From positions 1 to 64,000 of the forward strand of contig JACQZG010000045.1 in the NCBI GenBank assembly GCA_016213935.1: 64,000 nucleotides of DNA, written 5' to 3'. The position numbers and the translations under genes were made by a program. This DNA is from Nitrospirota bacterium. Lineage in GTDB: Bacteria; Nitrospirota; Thermodesulfovibrionia; UBA6902. A model generated the notes under the pieces. That model made no database searches. It worked only from the letters and a program-made list of their open reading frames with translations, and was not told where the DNA came from. Shown here piece after piece: positions 1 to 8,944 of this stretch (positions are counted from its first letter, which is position 1; every line of letters starts with the position of its first letter).

Positions 1-204
1 CTGCGGCGCGAAATGGTCAGGGATAAAGGTCACCTTCCCCTTGTCAAACACATTCCTTGCACCTGTCTTCTTGAACTCTTTTATCGATATTGGAGCGGTT
101 ATGTCATTGGCAAGTATAAAGTCCACCTTCGCAAGGATAAGCTCTCCCGGAACAACTTTATCCTTACCCGCATGCGCCGCGAGTATCTTCTCTGTTATAG
201 TCAC
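1..204 (-). CDS. leuC: 3-isopropylmalate dehydratase large subunit, N-terminal 68 codons (cut by window edge)
   Basis: LeuC is the aconitase-like large subunit that isomerises 2-isopropylmalate to 3-isopropylmalate in leucine synthesis. Translating the minus strand from a GTG at 204 gives TITEKILAAHAG, then VVPGELILAKVDFILAND, ITAPISIKEF and, at the edge, FIPDHFAPQ, the classic start of LeuC. The GTG is chosen because the overlapping ATG at 206 is followed at once by a stop, and a GGAGG lies 4 bases upstream. The remaining gene, including the Fe-S cysteines, lies beyond base 1. leuA is 6.5 kb away on the same strand, so the two have been separated by the island between them. Confidence 0.9.
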   Translation of the reverse strand, partial: MTITEKILAAHAGKDKVVPGELILAKVDFILANDITAPISIKEFKKTGARNVFDKGKVTFIPDHFAPQ

Positions 205-265
205 ATTTCCTCCGTATTACTTAACTGACTTATATATTAAAAACTATTTAATTACAGCAGTATTG

Positions 266-295
266 ATTTTAAAGGATTGATACGAGATTGGTCAA
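266..295 (-). promoter_or_regulatory. candidate sigma70 promoter of leuC
   Basis: On the minus strand TTGACC (295-290) and TAAAAT (271-266) are separated by 18 bases, about 60 bases before the leuC start. A dedicated promoter here would explain how leuC is expressed although the island separates it from leuA. Seen by eye only; two-box matches are common in AT-rich DNA. Confidence 0.4.
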
Positions 296-354
296 TTTAG
301 ATAAGTCATAGTAAAGAGAAATAGGGTTACAACAGAATTCATCAGTTTAAGCAT

Positions 355-993
355 CTAAGCGATTTTTGACGGCGGCCAGAGGTTTTCTTTTATGATTCGT
401 TTTTCAACGACCTGTTCAGAGACATTGAAATAACGGGCTATTCCATGAGCTATATATTCCAGAGAAGATTCACCGGATGCGTCCCATGCTTCAAAACCGG
501 CATCTTTTGCAATCAAAATCGCCTCTCCGAGTTTCTCCTTTAAATGCTCTCTCGGCACAAGAAGGCGGCCCGCGAATTCATAGGCATGCTGTTCTATCCA
601 GTAATATTCTTTGTCTGGGATCTGTTGGAAGAAGTTTATCCATTCCTGAATTAATGAATGGCGTATCTCAGAGAAGAGGCCTTTGTGAAGAGTAAGATGC
701 CCAAGTTCGTGAGCAAGGGAGAACCTGAGCCTGTTCTGCGCCCTGTCATCCAGAAAATCTCCCTGATCAACAACTATTGTTCTGAAGTCGCCGAGCAGAA
801 GCGCGTCAACATCCCCGGCTTTTTTCAGGTTCAGTATGGGACGGATTTCTACTTCAAGCTCAAACTCAAGGATCGATAATATATCTATCGGGATGGAATT
901 TTTAGGCCAGTATCTTGCGCGCAAATCATCGGCAGCTTTTCTTATATCCTCGATCTTTATAAATGGAGCCTTAAACTCTCTGGGATCTATCAC
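355..993 (-). CDS. ImmA/IrrE family metallo-endopeptidase
   Basis: This 212-residue protein carries a zinc-protease motif HELGH (about residues 95-99) followed by HAYEFAGRLLVP, the ImmA/IrrE arrangement that supplies the third ligand. ImmA-type proteases are known to cleave a partner XRE-type repressor and so switch on phage or element genes, or stress responses. It starts with GTG at 993, six bases after the stop of an XRE regulator, so the two form one transcription unit and probably a protease-repressor pair. Its C-terminal stretch (about residues 150-212) is typical of the family's extra domain. The specific target is not deducible from sequence, but the neighbouring XRE protein is the obvious candidate. 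Confidence 0.85.
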   Translation of the reverse strand: MIDPREFKAPFIKIEDIRKAADDLRARYWPKNSIPIDILSILEFELEVEIRPILNLKKAGDVDALLLGDFRTIVVDQGDFLDDRAQNRLRFSLAHELGHLTLHKGLFSEIRHSLIQEWINFFQQIPDKEYYWIEQHAYEFAGRLLVPREHLKEKLGEAILIAKDAGFEAWDASGESSLEYIAHGIARYFNVSEQVVEKRIIKENLWPPSKIA

Positions 994-999
994 CGTATA

Positions 1000-1377
1000 T
1001 CAGCTCTTTTTGATCTTCTCTGCAAGGTTCTTCATCTCTTCCTCGGTCGGCTTCTGCCCGCGCAGTGTCCTGAAGAATGCCGGAAGCATCCTGACCGCAT
1101 CAATGTCAGACATAATATCTTTCGGAATTATCCCGCGGTCTGCTGCGGCAAGGTCAAAGAATGTGTACCAGTCATCACTGCCGTATTTTATATCGAGCGC
1201 ATTTGCGTAACGTTCAAGAATATCGGTGTCCTGCGGCGGCGGCATTGCTCCGCGCTCAAGACGGCTGATGTTGGCAGGGTCTGCGGAGGCGTTGAGACAG
1301 AACTCTCTGAGAGTTATTTTATTCTTTTTTCTCAAGAACTTAAAGAATTCACCAAATGTCCTACTTTCACTAACCAT
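1000..1377 (-). CDS. XRE family helix-turn-helix regulator
   Basis: This 125-residue protein has a Cro/C1-type helix-turn-helix in residues 10-60 (TLREFCLNASADPANISRLE is the recognisable core) and a helical C-terminal region that could be the cleavage or dimerisation part. It precedes the ImmA protease gene by 6 bases and starts at ATG 1377 behind AGGGGG. An imperfect inverted repeat directly upstream (1393-1427) is a likely autoregulatory operator. The pair probably controls itself and perhaps the adjacent helicase. It could also act as antitoxin of the ImmA pair. Confidence 0.85.
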   Translation of the reverse strand: MVSESRTFGEFFKFLRKKNKITLREFCLNASADPANISRLERGAMPPPQDTDILERYANALDIKYGSDDWYTFFDLAAADRGIIPKDIMSDIDAVRMLPAFFRTLRGQKPTEEEMKNLAEKIKKS

Positions 1378-1392
1378 GCCTTATCCCCCTTT

Positions 1393-1427
1393 TTGTAATA
1401 ATTGTACTATTTGTACTAATATTACAA
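1393..1427. promoter_or_regulatory. candidate operator: 15-bp inverted repeat upstream of the XRE gene
   Basis: Two 15-bp arms (1393-1407 and 1413-1427) around a 5-bp spacer read TTGTAATAATTGTAC and, on the other strand, TTGTAATATTAGTAC; 13 of 15 positions agree. It lies 16-50 bases before the XRE start codon, the usual place for autorepression by such regulators. Function is inferred. Confidence 0.5.
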
Positions 1428-1443
1428 ATTTATCAGGATCCTG

Positions 1444-1554
1444 TCAAGCCTCTCCCTCACTCTCCCGGCTCATGTGGTATTTGATACCGTAGTTGATGAT
1501 GAAGTTCAGTTCTTTGCCTGTAAAGCCATAGTATTTTGACCAGAGTTCATTCAT
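1444..1554 (-). pseudogene. relic of the C-terminus of an Eco57I-type restriction/modification methylase
   Basis: A 36-codon frame begins ATG AAT GAA at 1554, overlapping the end of the helicase by 8 bases. Its peptide NELWSKYYGFTGKELNFI followed by INYGIKYHM resembles the extreme C-terminus I associate with large Eco57I-class N6-methylases (typical form: LW-KYYG-T-EELDFIINYDIKYRM). No catalytic part is present. I read it as the tail left by a deletion that removed the rest of the methylase. Alternatively it is a real, translationally coupled small ORF. The family recognition is from memory of the motif and needs a search. Confidence 0.5.
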
Positions 1555-4500
1555 AGGTTTCCCATCCCAGCTTAATTCGCCAGTTTTTACTTTTATAAAT
1601 AGTCACGTATCCACGCCGTGCCATTACAGCAATGACATCAGCCACTTTACGTGCAAACTGTTTATGAGGCAGTCCCCTTGTGCGAATCTGCCAGCGCTTA
1701 AGAATATAAGTCGCCATATAATCTCTTACGCATGTTTCATTCGGTTTTTCATGAAGTATTTCGATGATTGTTTTCACCAATATATCTGGCTTGACTCGTA
1801 AAGCTTCGTGAATATTATTGGGGATTCCCTCGCCTTTGTCTGAAAAGAAGGTTAGAGGCTCTTCTGGAAGCTTCGTTTCAGCATGTTCTTCAGCTTCATT
1901 CTCTTCATCAAATGCTTCTTTCTCTGCGTCAATCTCCTCAACATCGGTAAGTCCTTCAATAGTATCTTCTTGTTGAGTTTCATCAGGCTGATCTGCATTG
2001 AACGGCAATATCCCCATTCGGTCGAGTGCTGTCCATAGTGATTCCAATGCGGAAGCAGGGTTTGCATAATATTGACTTTCTCTTATGCGAATAAATCGCC
2101 AACCACACCTCTCCAGTTTTCTTTGCCTGTCCATATCCGCAGCATATTGGTCAAGACCATGCCAGAAATCACCATCACATTCAACTGCAAATTGTGCTTT
2201 GTTTCCTTGAATAACAAGGTCAATACGTTTATCAGCAAATTTGAATTGGGGAACAACCTTGTAACCTCGGCTGGCAATAGCCAGCGCCATATCAATCTCG
2301 AACCAGCTATCAAATGGTTCAGGCGGCTTTTCGATTGACCTATTAGCCCGCAAGGCCATTTCCCGAAGGGTATCTTCTCCGAGAGGTATCGGCATTGTAG
2401 GCTTTGCATTATGGAAATAATCAAGCAAGCGTCGTCTAAAACACTGACCGCCCAGATGATTTGCAGTAACAGAATGAAACAGTATCATCTGATCTCGTGC
2501 GCGACTTGCCGCAACATTGAAACGCCGACGGTCAGATTCCTTTGTTAAGACACCAATGCGCTCATTGGGCGCAGCAACCATACTCAGGAAAATCACATCT
2601 CTTTCGTCACCCTGAAAACTATAGGGATTGCCACAAATAAGTCGTCGTTTGTCCATCTCCTCGGCGCCAAGCCTGCTCAACAGCATTTCCTCTATCAGAT
2701 ATGCTTGTGCCTCACCCTGCAAAACAATTACGCCCATGGTCATTCCCTGATATCTTAAATCCTTGCAGTACATGATAACTTCATTCACAAGAGCTTCTGC
2801 CTCTGGTTTGTTTATGACCCGTTGTCCATCGCCTTCCCTATTGCCCTTCTGAAGATAAACTGCCCTCAGAGGCTCCAACCTGTCTGGTGGATATTGTCTT
2901 AAAGGTATAAGGGGATCAGTAGAATAACAGAGGCTGTTACTAAATTCGATAATCTCCGGCATGCAGCGAAAATGCTCTCTTAACGTAATGCGATTCCCAA
3001 AACGAAAACCATGATCAAACAGACTCGTTACGATATCGAAAGAACTTTTATATCTGAAGTCATAAAGATAGTTGTTAATCAAGGTCTGTACATCCTCCTG
3101 GTTGACTCCCACTGCCTCTGGACTTATCTGTTTGTCATCACCCACGATCAATACCCGCTTGCCAAGGTATAACAAAGGTAATGCCTCTGGCCCACACTGA
3201 GAAGCTTCGTCAACTATGACTACATCAAAAAGTCCCGGACCAGCTTTGACCGTTTCATAAACACGATGAAGTGGCATGATCCAGGCTGGCACAGCCTCAC
3301 GACATTCATTAAGGTGAAATTTTGCATTTTTCCGATGAAAATGGGCATGCTTACCAGTCCACTTGCCTCCCTTTTTCATTGATTGCTGCCATAATTCAAG
3401 ATGCCGACTATGCTCAGTTGTCATACGCGAAAAGCAGAACGTCCACGCTTTGATCGAGGCTAACTCTGAAATGTCTTTGCGAATATCATCAGCAAGGCGT
3501 GCAGAAAGCTTAGTTAAACTCTCAGCATCGGCCCCAAGAAAGTCATGAAGCCAACTTCTTCCACGCGCCCAAGACCATGCTTTATCCAAAGTCTTTAGGT
3601 GCTCAGACCATTTGATAGGATCAGTACAACGGGCAAGGCTTCCAGCTAATAATGGTGCAGCCTCGGCCAACTTCCCAATCATCTCTCTTTTATTCTTTAC
3701 CAACAATGCCTGCTGCTGCATGGTTTCGACTTGATTTATCAGTTTGATATATTGGGCTATATCCCTATTGTTGAACGCCTGTAAAAGTTGCGCAGTAACT
3801 GGGTGCATATCTGCCTGCACCTGCATCTCTGCTAATTCTGTGATGATTGCAGTAATTTCCTTTTCAATCGCGCTCAAATCAATTCTGGCGAGAACAGACA
3901 GGCAAATTTCATGAAATCTGCGTAATGATGCCATATCTTCCCAACTTGGGCTGCTTAGACCATTTACCGAGTTTATATGGTTCCTAACAATGTCTTTTTT
4001 ATCATAGAGATTGAGTACAGCCTGAAGCGCTTCGTGCAATTCCTCAATCTCGGCAACTTGAAGCGGATATGGGCTGTCCGGTCGTTTTGCTTTCCCTGAC
4101 CACAGCAACCATATATTCTCAAGTCGATGCTGAACAGTGAGGTGATCAATCAATTTTTTCAAGGTTACAATATTCGTACAGCAACTCCCATCAACTTTGA
4201 TCTTCTTGGTAAAATCGCCATGATCTCTGATGGGCTTTGGCTTGAAGATCAGAAAGCCTGTTCCACCACCAGCCGCAAAATGATCTCTGAGAGCCTTGGC
4301 ATCATTAAGGAGTTTCTTCTTGTCCATGTCGGCGGGGATAGTTATATCATATGTGTAAACCGTACCGGCTAATTCATGAAGACCCTTAGTATGTATTGAG
4401 GAATGTTTAAGAAGTTCTCTCCATGGCGTATCTTTGTCTGTGAGCACATCGTAGGTAGCATTTTTGATCCATTCCAGAGGCCTCTTCTGAATGGTTTCTG

Positions 4501-6418
4501 TTGCGATAATAAGATCGCTAACACATTGGGTTAGTACCTGTATAAATTTCTTCTCGGGTTTCAGCAGTAGCCGCGCTTCAGTTGATTGCAGCGATTCAGC
4601 ATTTACGGCAACCCTCTCTTTTCCAGCACTTTCTTTTGCAAAAAGAGATTTGAGTGCTTCTGTTTCCGGCAGGTCTATTTTGGTATTAGGAAGCCCCAAG
4701 CTTAATTGTCTCTCTGTCTCGTTATCAATTTGAACAATGTCACGGCAGAGGCAATTTACCTCTTCTCTTGATAGTGGCAGCTTACCATTAGGGGCAATTG
4801 TATCTTGCAGCCATACAAACATGTCCTCTTCTTTCTTTAGTCTGCGAGCGATTTCGGCAGCCGTACCGCTATATTCTCCGTCTGCAATTGTGTGCTTGTA
4901 GGTTTCTTGCTCTCTGAGTGCAATAATCTTGGCATCAGTTGCTGCCTTGGCTTCTCGATTATCTTTAATCTGTCTTTCGATCTGAGCAATCTGATTGATT
5001 GCTTCGTCATTATGCCATCTATCATGTTTTAGTAAAATACCACGGACGCTCCTCTCCATAGATTCTTTTTCTTCTGGGCCGCTGCCTAATAGGTTGATGC
5101 AGAGAGGTTTTATGTCGCTTGGCAATTTATCATGCAGTACTTGCAGCGCACGCGGTGTTTTAGCAGTGACAAGAACTCGTTTGCCTGTTGCAAGCAAATG
5201 ACAAATAAGGTTGGCAATGGTATGGGACTTGCCTGTACCAGGCGGACCCTGCACCAGAACCCCTCGTTGACTGTTTAGCGTCTCTATAATTCGCCGCTGT
5301 TCCTCATTGGCAAGAAGAGGGAAATAAATTTCGGTATCTTCCAAGTGTACAGTACTCTGTATATGTTCTAAATCTGAGTCTTTCCCTTCAGGCAACATTT
5401 CCGAGAGATCAAGAAACTCCGCAGGAATTCTTTCCCCTGCAGCTATTTGCTTCCTGATTTCTGATAGTAACTCTTCGAGACTCCTCATTGATCTCTTGCG
5501 AAGTATGAGAGCAGGGGCATATTCTACAATAGGTTTGCTGTCAATGTTGTTTGACGGTTTTATGTAATCTGCGAAGTATTCGCCTTGGCCACCGTCTGAA
5601 AGAGAATTGGTAATAGCAGAAAGGAGTCCATCTACAGCTGCTCGATCCCAGAGGTTATCGCGCAGCTTTCGGCCTTCTTCTTTCAGTTTTTGTGAATCAG
5701 ATGGCAAATCCCCTGTATCCAGCATATCGAATTCCACTTCAACCTGATCGCCATCAGCCGAAGGTCCGACTGTAAAGGTACCGCGATGCGGCTCAAATGA
5801 AAGAGATGCCTTAGCGGAAAATAAATGTCTCTTTGTTTCGTATCCTGCCGGAGAACGCCAAGTAAGAAGACCGAAACAAAAAACCAGCTCATATTGCTCG
5901 CCGAGCTTTTGTTGTTCCTGATAGATTGAAAAAAGGATGGCATAGACCTTTTGAACCGCTAAGTATCGGACATATTTTTCTGTCCAAAGAAGCCATTCCT
6001 TATCTATATACTCCTCCCAAGTTTTTTGTATTTCAGGAAAATCATTGAGAGAAAGATTCAACTGGGAGGAATATTTTTCACCTGTTTCTTTATTTTGTTC
6101 CTCTCGAATTATACAAATATTCTCTTTTAAAAGAGGAATATCTTTGGTGTTTCGAATGGTATCATAGTCAACCCAATCACGGCATTTTTCTGGTATCTTC
6201 GGTAGCAGAGGCTCAGGAAACTTCTTTATCTCAATCCAAACATCGTCACTATGTTCCTCATTTGCTCCCCATACATGAGTGTAACAATTCTTTTCGTGTG
6301 GAATTTCCCATATCCACATTTTCTTATGATATTCATCAATGCTTCGAATAGTCTTGGAACTGAGATGGGATAAGGCGGATAAAAAATCGACTAGACGGAG
6401 TATTTTATCATTACTCAT
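1547..6418 (-). CDS. giant SF1 helicase with C-terminal DUF559/Vsr-like nuclease domain (COG1112-like), candidate phage-defence protein
   Basis: At 1623 residues this is the largest protein in the window. An uncharacterised N-terminal region (about 1-370) precedes Walker A GPPGTGKSHT near residue 390. A long helical insertion follows, then Walker B VIVDEASQCGPEALP near 1070, a GDDKQISP motif, a YSFQGDERDVIF motif and the RFNVAASRARD motif VI, an SF1 UPF1/AAA_11-AAA_12 layout. Near residues 1385-1470, RIDLVIQGNKAQFAVECDGD followed by FWHG is a Vsr/DUF559 endonuclease-like core. The last 120 residues resemble DUF3320-type tails. Such helicase-nuclease fusions occur in defence islands. Its start overlaps an upstream relic frame (ATGA), and its stop overlaps a downstream relic. 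Role in defence is inference. Confidence 0.85.
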   Translation of the reverse strand: MSNDKILRLVDFLSALSHLSSKTIRSIDEYHKKMWIWEIPHEKNCYTHVWGANEEHSDDVWIEIKKFPEPLLPKIPEKCRDWVDYDTIRNTKDIPLLKENICIIREEQNKETGEKYSSQLNLSLNDFPEIQKTWEEYIDKEWLLWTEKYVRYLAVQKVYAILFSIYQEQQKLGEQYELVFCFGLLTWRSPAGYETKRHLFSAKASLSFEPHRGTFTVGPSADGDQVEVEFDMLDTGDLPSDSQKLKEEGRKLRDNLWDRAAVDGLLSAITNSLSDGGQGEYFADYIKPSNNIDSKPIVEYAPALILRKRSMRSLEELLSEIRKQIAAGERIPAEFLDLSEMLPEGKDSDLEHIQSTVHLEDTEIYFPLLANEEQRRIIETLNSQRGVLVQGPPGTGKSHTIANLICHLLATGKRVLVTAKTPRALQVLHDKLPSDIKPLCINLLGSGPEEKESMERSVRGILLKHDRWHNDEAINQIAQIERQIKDNREAKAATDAKIIALREQETYKHTIADGEYSGTAAEIARRLKKEEDMFVWLQDTIAPNGKLPLSREEVNCLCRDIVQIDNETERQLSLGLPNTKIDLPETEALKSLFAKESAGKERVAVNAESLQSTEARLLLKPEKKFIQVLTQCVSDLIIATETIQKRPLEWIKNATYDVLTDKDTPWRELLKHSSIHTKGLHELAGTVYTYDITIPADMDKKKLLNDAKALRDHFAAGGGTGFLIFKPKPIRDHGDFTKKIKVDGSCCTNIVTLKKLIDHLTVQHRLENIWLLWSGKAKRPDSPYPLQVAEIEELHEALQAVLNLYDKKDIVRNHINSVNGLSSPSWEDMASLRRFHEICLSVLARIDLSAIEKEITAIITELAEMQVQADMHPVTAQLLQAFNNRDIAQYIKLINQVETMQQQALLVKNKREMIGKLAEAAPLLAGSLARCTDPIKWSEHLKTLDKAWSWARGRSWLHDFLGADAESLTKLSARLADDIRKDISELASIKAWTFCFSRMTTEHSRHLELWQQSMKKGGKWTGKHAHFHRKNAKFHLNECREAVPAWIMPLHRVYETVKAGPGLFDVVIVDEASQCGPEALPLLYLGKRVLIVGDDKQISPEAVGVNQEDVQTLINNYLYDFRYKSSFDIVTSLFDHGFRFGNRITLREHFRCMPEIIEFSNSLCYSTDPLIPLRQYPPDRLEPLRAVYLQKGNREGDGQRVINKPEAEALVNEVIMYCKDLRYQGMTMGVIVLQGEAQAYLIEEMLLSRLGAEEMDKRRLICGNPYSFQGDERDVIFLSMVAAPNERIGVLTKESDRRRFNVAASRARDQMILFHSVTANHLGGQCFRRRLLDYFHNAKPTMPIPLGEDTLREMALRANRSIEKPPEPFDSWFEIDMALAIASRGYKVVPQFKFADKRIDLVIQGNKAQFAVECDGDFWHGLDQYAADMDRQRKLERCGWRFIRIRESQYYANPASALESLWTALDRMGILPFNADQPDETQQEDTIEGLTDVEEIDAEKEAFDEENEAEEHAETKLPEEPLTFFSDKGEGIPNNIHEALRVKPDILVKTIIEILHEKPNETCVRDYMATYILKRWQIRTRGLPHKQFARKVADVIAVMARRGYVTIYKSKNWRIKLGWETYE

Positions 6419-6546
6419 AGCAACAACCTCTGTATTCCAGGGCGATTAAAATAACCAATACAAAAATCAGCATGATCACATACATTGAGAGTTTCCTGTA
6501 AAGCAGGAAGTAATGACTGTTCAATATTGTCGAAGATTCTTGGCAT
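6415..6546 (-). pseudogene. 43-codon relic of the N-terminus of a PLD-domain SNF2/DEAD-type helicase
   Basis: A short frame starts at ATG 6546 and ends with TGA overlapping the helicase ATG (ATGA, 6418-6415). Its peptide MPRIFDNIEQSLLPALQETL, then NVCDHADFCIGYFN, matches the very conserved opening I know from large helicases carrying a phospholipase-D-like domain (typical: IFDNI-LLPAL--L----ADFCVGYFNLRGW). It diverges right after GYFN and then stops. Either a deletion fused this start to the next gene, or the short frame is kept as a translational coupler for the helicase; an AGAGG precedes the helicase ATG. Family recognition is from memory. Confidence 0.55.
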
Positions 6547-6574
6547 ATTTAAAAGACACCCCTGTTTCCCCGCT

Positions 6575-6605
6575 ATTATATACTCAACTGGCTAATTTTG
6601 TTCAA
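6575..6605 (-). promoter_or_regulatory. possible promoter of the helicase unit
   Basis: A perfect TATAAT (6580-6575, minus strand) lies 29 bases before the relic frame that precedes the helicase; the nearest -35-like hexamer TTGAAC (6605-6600) is 19 bases away, longer than ideal. No other signal was seen in the 266-bp gap 6419-6684 that separates it from leuA. Confidence 0.3.
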
Positions 6606-6684
6606 GAAAATTATAAGTGCGAAAGACTTGATGATAATAATTGAATGTTCTTTGATACTGAGGAAATTAATAATACAGCATCTA

Positions 6685-8202
6685 TTACGTTAACTTCTTC
6701 TTTCTTGCCGCGAGTTTGTTTAAAACATTGATATAAGCCTTTGCCGAGGCGATTATTATGTCAGTGTCGGCGCCGTGTCCGCTCATGGACCTGCCGTCCT
6801 CCTCAAGCGAGACCATGACCTCGCCGAGCGCATCAGTGCCTCCGGTTATGCTCTTCACTTCGTATTTAAGGAGTTTGCTCTTTGTTCCCGTGATTGCTGT
6901 TATCGCTTTATAAACCGCGTCTACAGGCCCGTCACCGCTCATCGTTCTCTGTTTCGCCCTGCCTTTTACATTCAGCCTGACCATCGCCTTTGGCTTTTCA
7001 TGAAGCCCTGCTGATATCCTCATGTCAACGAGGCTGAAGACCTCGGGAACCTTCGCGACCTCGTCAGAGACGAGCGCCTCGATGTCCTCATCGTAGATAT
7101 CCTTCTTCTGGTCCGCAAGGCTCTTAAAGCGCTCAAAGGTACTGTTTAACTCATCATCGCCGAGAGTAAAGCCGAGTTCCGAAAGCCTGGTCCTGAAGGC
7201 GTGCCTGCCTGAGTGTTTGCCAAGCACGAACTTAGTCTTGTGAAACCCAACAGTCTCAGGCCTGATTATCTCATAGGTAGACTTCTCCTTCAGGAGCCCG
7301 TCCTGATGTATGCCTGATTCATGCGCGAAGGCGTTCGCGCCTACGATCGCCTTGTTCGGCTGTACCGACATTCCGGTTATCTTAGTCACAAGCCTGCTGC
7401 TTCTCATTATTTCTTCGGTACTGATCTTCGTATCCGCGTTATAAATATCACGCCTTGTCCTCAGCGCCATGACCACCTCTTCCATCGAGCAGTTGCCCGC
7501 GCGTTCGCCTATGCCGTTAATCGTGCATTCAATCTGCCCTGCGCCGTTAATCACTGCGGCAAGGGAATTGGCTGCGGCAAGGCCGAGGTCATTATGGCAA
7601 TGCACCGCTATTACAGCCTTCCTAATATTCTTCACTTTCTGAGTTATCGTCTTTATCATCGCGCCGAACTCTTCGGGGATGGTGTACCCGACTGTATCCG
7701 GAATATTCACGGTCAACGCGCCGGCGTCTATGACCGCCTCCACTACTTCGCAGAGATATCCGATATCAGTCCTTGTCGCGTCCATCGGAGAGAATTCAAC
7801 ATCATTCGTAAAACTCTTCGCGAACTTCACCATATTGACAGACCTCTTTAGGGCCTCTGCCCTGTCAATCCTGAACTGGTGCTTAAGGTGTATATCCGAA
7901 GTAGAGTGAAAAGTATGTATCCTCTTTTTAGGGGCATCCTTTATCGCTTCCCAAGCCCTCTTTATGTCAGCCTCTTTTGCCCTCGCAAGGCTGCATATAA
8001 CGGGGCCGCTCACCTCATGCGATATTTTTTTTATGGCGTCAAAGTCGCCCTGCGAGGCTATGGCAAAGCCCGCCTCGATTATGTCAACACCCAAACGCGC
8101 AAGCTGCTTGGCGACCTGCACTTTTTCATCAACATTCATCGATGCGCCGGGCGACTGCTCGCCGTCCCTTAATGTTGTGTCAAATATCTTTATAGTCCTC
8201 AT
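6685..8202 (-). CDS. leuA: 2-isopropylmalate synthase
   Basis: LeuA condenses acetyl-CoA with 2-oxoisovalerate, the first committed step of leucine synthesis. The 505-residue protein opens with [14 protein letters not shown], the HMGL-like metal- and substrate-binding signature. It continues with [17 protein letters not shown] and [15 protein letters not shown], and HESGIHQDG near residue 300. The final 125 residues form the LeuA dimer/allosteric regulatory domain, so leucine feedback is likely. Its ATG overlaps the pssA stop (ATGA), meaning translational coupling at the end of the ilv-psd-pssA-leuA operon. The next leucine gene on the strand, leuC, is displaced by the island at 355-6546. Confidence 0.97.
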   Translation of the reverse strand: MRTIKIFDTTLRDGEQSPGASMNVDEKVQVAKQLARLGVDIIEAGFAIASQGDFDAIKKISHEVSGPVICSLARAKEADIKRAWEAIKDAPKKRIHTFHSTSDIHLKHQFRIDRAEALKRSVNMVKFAKSFTNDVEFSPMDATRTDIGYLCEVVEAVIDAGALTVNIPDTVGYTIPEEFGAMIKTITQKVKNIRKAVIAVHCHNDLGLAAANSLAAVINGAGQIECTINGIGERAGNCSMEEVVMALRTRRDIYNADTKISTEEIMRSSRLVTKITGMSVQPNKAIVGANAFAHESGIHQDGLLKEKSTYEIIRPETVGFHKTKFVLGKHSGRHAFRTRLSELGFTLGDDELNSTFERFKSLADQKKDIYDEDIEALVSDEVAKVPEVFSLVDMRISAGLHEKPKAMVRLNVKGRAKQRTMSGDGPVDAVYKAITAITGTKSKLLKYEVKSITGGTDALGEVMVSLEEDGRSMSGHGADTDIIIASAKAYINVLNKLAARKKKLT

Positions 8203-8933
8203 TCTTCAGCCTCTTCTCCATCATCTGTTTGTTCACTCTTCCTGCCGAGCTTTATAAATCCCTCTGTCACACCCCAGATAACATAACATGCCGAGAGAAT
8301 GAACATCACGACTTCAGGGTACATGAATATCAGTACAAGCCCTGTCACGACAGCGACAAGGAGCCAGAATGGGGTGCCCTGTTTTGCCGACACCTCCTTA
8401 AGGCCGTGGTACTTGAATGTGCTGACCATCAGCGCCGCGAGTATAAAAGGCAATACAAGTATAAAAACATTCTTGTCAGGAATGCCCCCCCAAATCTCTG
8501 AATGAAAGAGAATGAGAGTTGCTATCATCGTCGCCGCGCCGGGAATGGGAAGGCCGGTAAATGCCTTGCTCTCGGCAGTGTCCATCTGAACGTTATATCT
8601 CGCAAGCCTCAAAGCGCCGCAGATGACAAAAAAGAAGCACGCCCCCCATCCTACCCTGCCGAACTCGTTCAGCCCCCATCCGTATACAAGCACAGCCGGA
8701 GCCACCCCGAACGCGACGAGGTCGGAGAGCGAATCAAGCTGTATCCCGAACTTCGTAGCTGTGTTGGTCATTCTCGCGACCCAGCCGTCAAGCCCGTCGA
8801 ATATCACGGCGGCAAGTATTGCCCACGCTCCGTGGACATACTGCCCCTTAAAGGATGACATAATGGCGTAAAAGCCGAAGAACATCCCAAAGAGCGTGAC
8901 TGTGTTGGGCAGTAAGTAAATTCCTTTTCTCAT
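8199..8933 (-). CDS. pssA: CDP-diacylglycerol-serine O-phosphatidyltransferase
   Basis: PssA makes phosphatidylserine from CDP-diacylglycerol and serine in the inner membrane. The CDP-alcohol phosphotransferase signature is visible as DGLDGWVAR, then TKFGIQLDSLSD (pattern DG-x2-AR-x8-G-x3-D-x3-D, about residues 46-71). Several hydrophobic segments follow, and an acidic tail ends in DGEEAEE. At 244 residues it matches the Bacillus/archaeal-type enzyme. It lies directly downstream of psd, whose product decarboxylates phosphatidylserine, and overlaps leuA by 4 bases. Confidence 0.95.
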   Translation of the reverse strand: MRKGIYLLPNTVTLFGMFFGFYAIMSSFKGQYVHGAWAILAAVIFDGLDGWVARMTNTATKFGIQLDSLSDLVAFGVAPAVLVYGWGLNEFGRVGWGACFFFVICGALRLARYNVQMDTAESKAFTGLPIPGAATMIATLILFHSEIWGGIPDKNVFILVLPFILAALMVSTFKYHGLKEVSAKQGTPFWLLVAVVTGLVLIFMYPEVVMFILSACYVIWGVTEGFIKLGRKSEQTDDGEEAEE

Positions 8934-8944
8934 GATTAGTTATA

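Noticed and set aside
13..280. Plus-strand frames of 71 and 79 codons at the left edge
   Set aside because: They lie antisense to the clear LeuC N-terminus on the minus strand and have no recognisable sequence.
7321..7851. 176-codon plus-strand frame
   Set aside because: Antisense shadow of leuA; the composition follows the third-position bias of leuA.
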